From an uncultured Muribaculaceae bacterium (lineage in GTDB: Bacteria > Bacteroidota > Bacteroidia > Bacteroidales > Muribaculaceae), in assembly GCA_910588065.1 (NCBI GenBank), contig CAJUPZ010000006.1, positions 1-64,000 of the forward strand: a stretch of DNA of 64,000 nucleotides, written 5' to 3'. Below are positions 53,493 to 61,300 of the stretch, one piece after another. The notes beneath the pieces were generated by a model. The model ran no database searches. It saw only the letters and a program-made list of their open reading frames with translations, and had not been told where the DNA came from. Both the position numbers and the translations under genes were made by a program. How positions within the stretch are numbered: the stretch's first letter is position 1; every line of letters starts with the position of its first letter.

Positions 53493-56156
53493 ATGAAAAT
53501 AGGACTTCATATCGAATACCACACCCGCTGGGGCGAAACCCTGCGGGTGTGCGGTTCGTCCGCCGGGCTTGGCGGCGACAACCCGGACAACTCGCCGGTA
53601 ATGCAATCTGCCGACGGCATAAACTGGACCCTGTACACCGACGCCGAGCCGGGAGAGGTGATTTCCTATAACTATATCATGACAGACAGTTCCGGCAACT
53701 CACGCCGGGAATGGGGAGCTCCGCGCCGGCTCAAAGCGGCCGGCAGATGCTCATCCATCGAAGTCATTGACCGATGGCATGACCGTCCCGCCGACAGCCC
53801 CTTCTACTCCACCGCTTTCAGCGAATGCATCTTCGCCCGCCCGAACCGCGGCGAGGCTCTTGAACCGGAAGCCGGAACACTCGCCCTCCTTGTTGCCGCA
53901 CCGATGATAGACCCACGGCAGAGAGTGCTCATCTGCGGCAACACTGAAGCCCTCGGCAATTGGAACCCGGCGCTTGCAAAGCCACTCACCCCGCTGCGCT
54001 TTCCACTGTGGGCAGTGACTGTGGAGGCTCCGCAATCGCCCCTTGAATTCAAATTTCTCGTAGCCGACAGCAATGACAACCGTACTTGGGAAAACAGGGA
54101 CAACCGTACCTTCAACCCCACCGGGTTTGACAGTTCCGCAGCAGTGCTGAACTATTGCGGCACCCTTGCCAACCCCATGCCGCTGTGGCGCGGAGCCGGA
54201 GTGGCGATTCCCGTGTTCTCGCTCCGCAGCGACGAGGATATGGGCATTGGTGACTTCGAGGATATAATACAGATAGCCGACTGGGCTGCCGACACCGGCC
54301 AACGGATAGTGCAGCTGCTGCCGGTGAACGACACCACCACCGATGGCGGATGGGGCGACTCATACCCCTACAATTCAATCTCCTCCTTCGCGCTCAATCC
54401 CATCTACCTCAGGCCGCAGGAAATAGGCCAGCTCAAAAGCAGGGAGCGGATGGCTTACTACGCCGAAGAGGCCGCCAAGCTCAACACTCTGCCCGAGGTG
54501 GACTACCCCGCCGCATTCAGGCTCAAGAGCGCATATCTGCGCGAGTTTTTCGCCGAGCAGGGCAATGCCACAACCGGCAGTGATGACTTCAAGCAGTTTG
54601 TTGCCAAAAATGCACACTGGCTTGAACCCTACATTGCATTCTGCCTGCTGCGCGACAGATTCTCCACCACCGACACCAACGCATGGGGCGAATACTCCGT
54701 ATACTCCGCAGATAAAGCCGCCTCCATACTTGGCGGCAACCCAGGCGAGGCCGACTACTACCGCTTTCTGCAGTACCACGCCGACCGTCAGCTGCGCAAG
54801 GTGCGCAGTCACTGCCACAGCATCGGGGTGGCGCTCAAAGGCGATATTCCTATAGGCATAAGCCGCACAAGCGTGGACGCTTGGCTGCACCCCGAGCTAT
54901 TCAACCTCGATGCAAGCGCAGGCGCACCGCCGGACGCATTCGCCATAAACGGACAAAACTGGGGATTCCCGACCTACAACTGGGAGAAGATGAGCGAGGA
55001 CGGATTTACATGGTGGAAAGACCGTTTCCGCAAAATGGCCGACTATTTCGACGCCTACCGCATAGACCATCTGCTCGGATTTTTCCGCATATGGCAGATA
55101 CCGCTCGATGCGATTCACGGTCTGCTCGGCATTTTCAACTCCGCCCTGCCATTCACCCCGGAGGAGCTGAAATACAACTACGACTTCAACTTCGACCGCT
55201 CGGCGCACACCAGGCCATACATCACAGACGCGGTGCTCGATGAGCTCTTTGGCGGCGATGCCGACACAGTGCGCTCAACATATCTCACCGCCGATTATGG
55301 CAACCGCTACAGGCTGCGCCCCGAATACGACACCCAGTGCAAAATCGCCGACTCATTTCCGCGACATCAGGCGGAGTCGAGCGCAAACCGCATTTACAAT
55401 GGTCTGCTGAGGCTTGTAGAGGAGGTGCTGTTCATCGAAGACCCTTGGCGACCAAACACTTGGCACCCACGGATAAGCGCATCCTCCACATACGCTTTCA
55501 AAGCCCTGTCTCCATACGAGCAGCAGCGGTTTGCAATGCTCTATCAGGACTTTTTCTTCAGCCGCAACGATGACTACTGGCGCGAGAAGGCTCTATGGAA
55601 ACTCCCCCCGCTGATCGACTCCACCGGTATGCTCTGCTGCGGCGAGGACCTCGGCATGATACCCGCCTGCGTGCCCTCTGTGATGGAGCAGCTCGAAATC
55701 CTGTCGCTCAAAGTGCAACGTATGCCCGACGACCCTTCACGCGAATTCGCCGACACCCGCCGTTACCCCTACTATTGCGTGTGCACCACCTCGACCCACG
55801 ACATGGGTGGCCTGCGCCAATGGTGGGAAGAGGATCCGAGGCGCACGTCCCGCTTCTACAACAACGCCCTGTCACTCAAAGGCGACGCCCCCTACTACGC
55901 CGAGCCGTGGATATGCGACAGAGTGATCACCGACCACCTCACAAGCCCCGCCATGCTGTGCATCCTCCCCTTGCAGGACTGGCTGTCCATCGATGGCGAA
56001 ATCAGGAGGCAGGACCCGAGACAGGAGCAGATAAACGACCCCGCGAATCCGGCAAACCGCTGGTGCTACCGCATGCACATAACACTCCGCACCCTTGCCG
56101 AGCAGCATGACCTCAACTCCTACCTGCGCAAAAAAATCAAGGCATCCGGCCGCTGA
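53493..56156 (+). CDS. malQ: 4-alpha-glucanotransferase (GH77) with N-terminal starch-binding domains
   Basis: Transfers alpha-1,4-glucan segments (amylomaltase) in cytoplasmic maltodextrin and glycogen metabolism. The 887-aa product has two N-terminal beta domains of CBM20 type (about 1-95 and 125-225, with VCGSSAGLGGDN and ICGNTEALGNWNP), then a GH77 core with DEDMGIGDFEDI, GDIPIGISRTSVDAWLHPELF, the nucleophile Asp in FDAYRIDHLLGFFRIW, and the catalytic Glu in CCGEDLGMIP. The long CBM-bearing form is usual in Bacteroidales and resembles plant DPE2. Confidence 0.95.
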   Translation: MKIGLHIEYHTRWGETLRVCGSSAGLGGDNPDNSPVMQSADGINWTLYTDAEPGEVISYNYIMTDSSGNSRREWGAPRRLKAAGRCSSIEVIDRWHDRPADSPFYSTAFSECIFARPNRGEALEPEAGTLALLVAAPMIDPRQRVLICGNTEALGNWNPALAKPLTPLRFPLWAVTVEAPQSPLEFKFLVADSNDNRTWENRDNRTFNPTGFDSSAAVLNYCGTLANPMPLWRGAGVAIPVFSLRSDEDMGIGDFEDIIQIADWAADTGQRIVQLLPVNDTTTDGGWGDSYPYNSISSFALNPIYLRPQEIGQLKSRERMAYYAEEAAKLNTLPEVDYPAAFRLKSAYLREFFAEQGNATTGSDDFKQFVAKNAHWLEPYIAFCLLRDRFSTTDTNAWGEYSVYSADKAASILGGNPGEADYYRFLQYHADRQLRKVRSHCHSIGVALKGDIPIGISRTSVDAWLHPELFNLDASAGAPPDAFAINGQNWGFPTYNWEKMSEDGFTWWKDRFRKMADYFDAYRIDHLLGFFRIWQIPLDAIHGLLGIFNSALPFTPEELKYNYDFNFDRSAHTRPYITDAVLDELFGGDADTVRSTYLTADYGNRYRLRPEYDTQCKIADSFPRHQAESSANRIYNGLLRLVEEVLFIEDPWRPNTWHPRISASSTYAFKALSPYEQQRFAMLYQDFFFSRNDDYWREKALWKLPPLIDSTGMLCCGEDLGMIPACVPSVMEQLEILSLKVQRMPDDPSREFADTRRYPYYCVCTTSTHDMGGLRQWWEEDPRRTSRFYNNALSLKGDAPYYAEPWICDRVITDHLTSPAMLCILPLQDWLSIDGEIRRQDPRQEQINDPANPANRWCYRMHITLRTLAEQHDLNSYLRKKIKASGR

Positions 56157-56214
56157 GTTGCCGGAGTGCATATGAGCGGCGCCCGGCGAAAAAAGAGATA
56201 AGAATTGCAAAATG

Positions 56215-56248
56215 TTTGCGTGTGTATGCAGCAGATTGAGTATCTTTG
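56215..56248 (+). promoter_or_regulatory. Bacteroidota promoter for the class A PBP gene
   Basis: TTTG at 56215-56218 and TATCTTTG at 56241-56248 are 22 bp apart, leaving a leader of about 15 nt. Confidence 0.6.
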
Positions 56249-56269
56249 CACTACTTTCTGTTACTGCGC

Positions 56270-58651
56270 ATGAAAAATCCCTTATCCACCAATAACCTTT
56301 CAGGCCGCCAGCGCGGCATAATCAAAATTCTCTGGCTGATATTCGCTCTCGGCGTTGCAGCCGTGGCTGTGTTCTTCATACTGGTGTACAACGGAGTAAT
56401 CGGCTACATGCCTGCCGTGGAGGAACTTAAAAATCCCAATGACCGGTTCGCATCCGTTGTGTATTCCGCCGACGGCCAGGAGCTCGGCCGCTATTTCAGA
56501 AACACCGGCAACCGTGTGTATGCCGACTACGATGAGATAAGCACCAATGTAGTTGACGCCCTCATATCCACCGAGGACAGCCGCTTTGAGGACCACTCCG
56601 GCATTGATATGCGCGCCCTGGCACGAGTGGCGTTCAAGACACTGCTTCTCGGCAACCGCAACAGCGGCGGCGGCTCAACCATCACCCAGCAGCTCGCCAA
56701 GCAGCTGTATTCGCCGGAATCATCCGGATTCGCAACCCGTGTGATGCAGAAGCCTATCGAATGGATGATTGCCGTGAAGCTCGAACGGTTCTACAGCAAG
56801 GACGAGATACTGAAGATGTATCTCAACCAGTTTGACTTCCTTTACAACGCTGTCGGCATCAAATCCGCAGCATACGTATACTTCGGCAAACAGTCTGAGG
56901 AACTGACCATAGAGGAGGCCGCCACCCTTGTGGGTATGGTGAAGAATCCGTCCTACTACAATCCGGTGCGCCAGCCCGAGCGCACAAGGCAGCGCCGCAA
57001 TGTTGTGCTCGAGCAGATGTACAAAAATGATAAAATCACAAAGGAACAGCTCGACTCGCTGAAAAATCTGCCCCTCACCCTCAACTTCCACAAAGTGGAC
57101 CACAAGGAGGGACCGGCACCCTACTTCCGCGAGGAGCTGCGCCGTATGCTCAGAGCAAAACGCCCCACCCTCTCCGACTACCGCCAGTGGGAATACCAGA
57201 AATATGTGGAAGACTCCCTCGCCTGGGCCACCAACCCCCTCTTCGGATGGATTGAGAAAAATCCGAAACCTGACGGCTCGAAGTACGATATCTACACCGA
57301 CGGCCTGCGCATATACACCACCATCGACTCACGTATGCAGCGCTACGCCGAGGAGTCGCTGCTCGAGCACATGAGCAAGACACTCCAGCCGGCATTTTTC
57401 CGCGAGAAGCGCAACAGCAAGCTCGCCCCATACTCCACAAACCGCGGCGAAGTGACAGAATCGCAGATCAACTCCATGATCAACCACTCCATCCGCCAGA
57501 CCGACCGCTACCGGATTATGAAGAAAGCCGGTAAAAGCGATGACGAGATAAACACCGCATTCAACACCCCTGTCGAGTTGAAGGTGTTCTCCTACGCCGG
57601 GGTGGTCGACACCGTGATGACCCCGCGCGACTCCCTGCTCTACACCAAGCATTTCCTGCGCTCTGGCTTCATGGCCATGGAGCCGGTGACCGGACATGTG
57701 AAAGCATACGTCGGCGGCTCCAACTTCACCCACTTCCAATACGACATGGTGAGCACCGGACGACGCCAGATTGGCTCCACAGCCAAGCCATTCCTCTACA
57801 CATACGCAATGGAGGAGGGCTACACCCCCTGCGATGAATTTCTCAATGAGCAACCGGTGCTCTATGACGAGAACGGACGCGAATGGATGCCCCGCAACTC
57901 AGGCTCATCGCGTATAGGCGAGATGGTGACGCTCCGCTGGGCACTAACCAACTCAAACAACTGGATTTCCGCCCGCCTGCTCAGCCAGCTTTCGCCGGCA
58001 ACCCTTGTAAGGACGATGCACAATTTCGGCATCACCTCCCACATGGATCCTGTGCTGTCGCTCAGCCTCGGCACAGCGGATGTGTCGCTCAAAGAGATGG
58101 TTGCCGCCTACTCAGCATTCGCTAACAAGGGCATGAGAGTGGATCCTGTTTTCGTTACGGCAATAGCAGATTCCAACGGCAACATCATATCTGAATTCAC
58201 ACCGCGCCACACCGAAGTGATTTCCGAGACAGCCTATTGGAAAATACTTTCCATGCTGCTGAATGTTGTTGACGGCGGCACCGGCAGCCGCCTGCGCCGA
58301 CCCCCGTACAGCCTCACCGCACAGACCGGCGGCAAAACCGGTACCACCAACTCCAACTCCGACGGCTGGTTCATGGCATTCACCCCGCAGCTTGTTGCAG
58401 GCGCATGGGTTGGCGGCGAGGAGCGCTATATCCACTTCAACAGCGGAGCGATAGGTCAGGGAGCCTCCGCCGCACTGCCCATCTACGGCAGCTTTATTAA
58501 AAAGGTGTACAACGACAAGACGCTGCCCTACGACCAGAGCGCCCGTTTCACCTTCCCGGCAATAGACCTCTGTGAAAAAGAATTTTACGGCGAATCCACC
58601 GACTATGACAACGACGCCGAGGAGGCATCCATAGAGGGTGTGTTTGATTGA
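56270..58651 (+). CDS. Class A penicillin-binding protein (PBP1A type)
   Basis: Bifunctional peptidoglycan synthase: polymerises lipid II and cross-links peptides. The 793-aa product, from the ATG at 56270, has one N-terminal membrane helix (LWLIFALGVAAVAVFFILV), a GT51 transglycosylase domain with ISTEDSRFEDHSGIDMRAL and GGGSTITQQLAKQLY, and a transpeptidase domain with the three active-site motifs in order: SxxK in GSTAKPF, SxN in TNSNNW, and KTG in GGKTGTTN. Upstream in-frame codons overlap the promoter. Length and order are typical. Confidence 0.94.
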   Translation: MKNPLSTNNLSGRQRGIIKILWLIFALGVAAVAVFFILVYNGVIGYMPAVEELKNPNDRFASVVYSADGQELGRYFRNTGNRVYADYDEISTNVVDALISTEDSRFEDHSGIDMRALARVAFKTLLLGNRNSGGGSTITQQLAKQLYSPESSGFATRVMQKPIEWMIAVKLERFYSKDEILKMYLNQFDFLYNAVGIKSAAYVYFGKQSEELTIEEAATLVGMVKNPSYYNPVRQPERTRQRRNVVLEQMYKNDKITKEQLDSLKNLPLTLNFHKVDHKEGPAPYFREELRRMLRAKRPTLSDYRQWEYQKYVEDSLAWATNPLFGWIEKNPKPDGSKYDIYTDGLRIYTTIDSRMQRYAEESLLEHMSKTLQPAFFREKRNSKLAPYSTNRGEVTESQINSMINHSIRQTDRYRIMKKAGKSDDEINTAFNTPVELKVFSYAGVVDTVMTPRDSLLYTKHFLRSGFMAMEPVTGHVKAYVGGSNFTHFQYDMVSTGRRQIGSTAKPFLYTYAMEEGYTPCDEFLNEQPVLYDENGREWMPRNSGSSRIGEMVTLRWALTNSNNWISARLLSQLSPATLVRTMHNFGITSHMDPVLSLSLGTADVSLKEMVAAYSAFANKGMRVDPVFVTAIADSNGNIISEFTPRHTEVISETAYWKILSMLLNVVDGGTGSRLRRPPYSLTAQTGGKTGTTNSNSDGWFMAFTPQLVAGAWVGGEERYIHFNSGAIGQGASAALPIYGSFIKKVYNDKTLPYDQSARFTFPAIDLCEKEFYGESTDYDNDAEEASIEGVFD

Positions 58652-58660
58652 CAGTCCCCA

Positions 58661-58758
58661 AGTTCTTGGTTTTTAGTTGTTAGTTATTAGTTGGTAGTTG
58701 GCGGTCGGTGTCAACTAAAAACCAAGAACTAAAAACTAAAGACTAAAAACTAAAGACC
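58661..58758. repeat. 19-bp inverted repeat and AACTAAAA-rich patch after the PBP gene
   Basis: The arm AGTTCTTGGTTTTTAGTTG at 58661-58679 recurs exactly inverted at 58712-58730. It is followed by three more ACTAAAAACTAAAG-like units to 58758. The inverted repeat may terminate the PBP transcript. Similar AACTAAAAACT units occur at 7324-7360. Confidence 0.55.
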
Positions 58759-58800
58759 AAATGCCAAGTTGTTACGTTTTGGAGACAATTTGGCTTTTTT

Positions 58801-58832
58801 CTTGTACTTGTCCACACCCTTGGCTATATTCG
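58801..58832 (+). promoter_or_regulatory. Possible promoter of the sensor kinase gene
   Basis: CTTG at 58801-58804 and TATATTCG at 58825-58832 are 20 bp apart and roughly fit the consensus. They support a start at GTG 58872 rather than the in-frame ATG at 58761. Confidence 0.4.
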
Positions 58833-58871
58833 CGTCACCTATCATTACCGCTTCTTACCAAACTCATTACC

Positions 58872-60977
58872 GTGAAGTACTTCCTTGCTATCATTGGAAT
58901 AGTGGCAACCCTCATTCCTGCCACAGAACTTTTTGCCAGCAACAAGGCAAAAATCGACAGTCTGTATGCCATCCTGCAGCATACAACATCGCCGGCCGAC
59001 AGCCTCAAGACGCTATACAACATCCACGACCTCGGCACAAAAGAGCAGAACCGTCCGCTCAATCCGATTATATACAATGTGGCGAAACGCGCAGGCAATA
59101 CCTCTGCCCGCCTCGATATTCTGCGCATTCTCGGCAACTTTTATCTTGGCAACGACTCAGCCCAGCAACTCATTCTCGACGAGGCGCGGTCTATTCCACC
59201 ATCCGCAGAGCAGAAAGAAACCGTGACATTTCTGAAACTTCTGATTGAGGCAACCCACGCATTGTACACCGATTCCGACACAAAACAGCGCTGGCTTATC
59301 GATGCTCTTGACAAATACTCCACCAACAAAAACAGTTCGGACAAGCTCGCTAATCTTGAGCAGATATACACTGTATGCATATATCTCGGCTCCACAGTCA
59401 ACGGCAATCTTCTGGACAAGTATATTGACGAAAGCGAGGAGATGATAGATGGCCTGCCATACGGGCTATACGCGCTTCGCAATATGTTTTTCGCCCACTC
59501 CGCGATAATCCACACCCGCAGCGAAGAGCACGACAAAGCAGTTGCCGCCGACCGCCGGCTGCTCGAAATCATGGACGGCATGGAAAAAGATTACACGGCA
59601 AAAGGCCGTATCTACAAAAACTACGACCGAAACCGCTATGTGTCATACCGCAGGATGCTATGCAACTACCCCGCCCTCACCGCCACCGAAGTAGAGGATA
59701 TATACTCGCGGATACAGAAGCTCGCAGCCGGAAATGAGGAGATAGCCGAGGACCTCGCCGAAACAAAACTGCCGGACATATACTACCACATGGCCCGCAA
59801 GGAGTATGACAAAGCGATTGACCCTCTTGTCGAGGCGACAGCGATGGATGTCCCGGGAAACAACTTCATAGTTCCCCGGCTCTACAAAATGCTCATAGAG
59901 GCATCCAAAGCAACCGGCAACAAAGAGATTCTGCTGAACAGTCTGCTGAAATACAACGACATTCAGAGCGACTATATCAAAACAAAATCCGACGAGCGCT
60001 ACCGCGAGCTCCAGATAATATATGATGTTGACAACCTTAACCTTGAGAAAAATGCCATGGAGGCCGAGAACCAGAAAACGCGGATACGCCTCCAGCGCAC
60101 AACCATTGTCATATCCACCATATTCGTCATCGCCCTTATTGTGCTCTGCATAGTGCTGCTCAACCTCTACCGCCGCTCCCGCTCCCTCAGCAAAGAGCTT
60201 GCCCGGAGCAACAGTTCGCTCAAGACCGAGCGCGACAACCTGCAGCAAGCCCAGACAGAGCTTATCGCAGCCCGCGACGCAGCAAGCCGGGCCAACAAAC
60301 TGAAGACCACATTCATCGACAACATGAGCCGTCAGATGCAGGAACCTATAGCTGCGATTGCGGGCTACACGCAGTTTATTGTCGACAACCTCAATGATAA
60401 GGACCGGCTCCGGCTTGAGAAATACTCAAACCTCGTTGTTCTCAACACCGAGCTGCTGCTCACAATGGTGTATGACGTGCTCACCATATCCGAACTCAAC
60501 AAAAAGAAACTGACCCTGATCAAAAGCGATGTTTCAGTGAAGATGCTCTGCGATGTAGCGCTAAACAGCGTTATGTCGAAAAAGCATCCCGGAGTAGAGA
60601 TGGTGTATGCCAAGAGTCCTGACGAGGATATTGAAATCCATACCGACCCCCAGCGAGTGCAGCAGGTGTTGGTCAATCTTCTGCAAAACGCGGTGAAATT
60701 CACCATGAGCGGAAGAATCACCCTCGACTGGGACCTGAGTCCGGACAAAACCCACATCACCTTTTCGGTAACAGACACCGGGTGCGGTATACCCGCCGAC
60801 AAAAGCGAGATAATATTCGAGCGCTTCGAGAAGCTTAACAGCTACAAGGAAGGTGTTGGCCTTGGCTTGCCCATCAGCCGCACGGTAGCGGCACTGCTCA
60901 AAGGCGATGTGAGCCTCGACACATCCTACACCGACGGCGCACGCTTTCTGTTCACCATCCCCTGCAGAGGTAATTAG
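58872..60977 (+). CDS. TPR-containing sensor kinase with degenerate phospho-acceptor site
   Basis: The 701-aa product from GTG 58872 has a signal peptide (KYFLAIIGIVATLIPATELFA), a helical TPR-like periplasmic region (about 25-430), a transmembrane helix (IVISTIFVIALIVLCIVLL), a coiled coil and a HisKA/HATPase module. The ATPase is intact: N box NLLQNAVKFT, G1 DTGCGIP, G2 GVGLGLPIS. In the H box the usual SHE/D is SRQ (NMSRQMQEP), so the expected phospho-accepting His is Arg487. No response regulator or HTH is fused or adjacent. It may be a pseudokinase that signals by conformation or through a partner. Confidence 0.85.
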   Translation: MKYFLAIIGIVATLIPATELFASNKAKIDSLYAILQHTTSPADSLKTLYNIHDLGTKEQNRPLNPIIYNVAKRAGNTSARLDILRILGNFYLGNDSAQQLILDEARSIPPSAEQKETVTFLKLLIEATHALYTDSDTKQRWLIDALDKYSTNKNSSDKLANLEQIYTVCIYLGSTVNGNLLDKYIDESEEMIDGLPYGLYALRNMFFAHSAIIHTRSEEHDKAVAADRRLLEIMDGMEKDYTAKGRIYKNYDRNRYVSYRRMLCNYPALTATEVEDIYSRIQKLAAGNEEIAEDLAETKLPDIYYHMARKEYDKAIDPLVEATAMDVPGNNFIVPRLYKMLIEASKATGNKEILLNSLLKYNDIQSDYIKTKSDERYRELQIIYDVDNLNLEKNAMEAENQKTRIRLQRTTIVISTIFVIALIVLCIVLLNLYRRSRSLSKELARSNSSLKTERDNLQQAQTELIAARDAASRANKLKTTFIDNMSRQMQEPIAAIAGYTQFIVDNLNDKDRLRLEKYSNLVVLNTELLLTMVYDVLTISELNKKKLTLIKSDVSVKMLCDVALNSVMSKKHPGVEMVYAKSPDEDIEIHTDPQRVQQVLVNLLQNAVKFTMSGRITLDWDLSPDKTHITFSVTDTGCGIPADKSEIIFERFEKLNSYKEGVGLGLPISRTVAALLKGDVSLDTSYTDGARFLFTIPCRGN

Positions 60978-60981
60978 CCGG

Positions 60982-61173
60982 TTATTTGTCGGAGTATGGA
61001 GCCATATGGCGCGTCCACTGCGCGCGTGATATCACGCCGGAATCACCGGCGATGCCCATGAATCGCTCTTCAAATTCACGTCGCATCCGCGCGTTGGTCG
61101 GCAGCTCCGCAGAAGGGTGCTTGCGCCACCAATCCGTGATCTGCAGGACAAGCTCGGCAAGAAGACTCCGGCT
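60982..61173 (-). pseudogene. Orphan C-terminal fragment of the same family as the gene at 7429
   Basis: The minus-strand frame from a TAA at 61176-61174 to the stop at 60984-60982 encodes 63 residues without a start codon: LLAELVLQITDWWR, ARMRREFEERF and ISRAQWTRHMAPYSDK. These align without difficulty to the C-terminus of the 7429 product (LVAELCLQITDSWR, RLCREFDERF, ISRDTWRSHIARYDTP). The N-terminal two thirds are missing and are replaced by a 9-bp tandem repeat and the metH promoter. This is a truncated paralogue. Confidence 0.78.
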
Positions 61174-61183
61174 TTAGGGAGGG

Positions 61184-61228
61184 TAATTCGGATAATTCCT
61201 ATAACTCGTATAATTCGGATAATTCCTA
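61184..61228. repeat. Five tandem copies of a 9-bp unit
   Basis: TAATTCGGA, TAATTCCTA, TAACTCGTA, TAATTCGGA, TAATTCCTA run head to tail over 45 bp, consensus TAAYTCnnA. They sit at the broken end of the gene fragment and about 40 bp before the metH -7 element. The number of copies could vary between strains. Confidence 0.75.
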
Positions 61229-61264
61229 TGCTTGGGAGGGAAGGGGGATGTGGAAAATAATTTG

Positions 61265-61272
61265 TATTTTTG
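61265..61272 (+). promoter_or_regulatory. Bacteroidota -7 element for metH
   Basis: TATTTTTG fits the consensus; the ATG follows at 61301. A well-spaced -33 was not found. Confidence 0.45.
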
Positions 61273-61300
61273 CATCTTATTTGGATAAAACAACGTCAGA

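Larger units (their letters stand above)
60978..61300. other. 323-bp region between the sensor kinase and metH
   Basis: Occupied by the gene fragment, the 9-bp repeat and the metH promoter. No riboswitch-like cobalamin box was seen before metH. Confidence 0.6.

Noticed and set aside
61174..61300. Cobalamin riboswitch before metH
   Set aside because: The leader after the -7 element is only about 20-30 nt and no B12-box-like sequence is visible.
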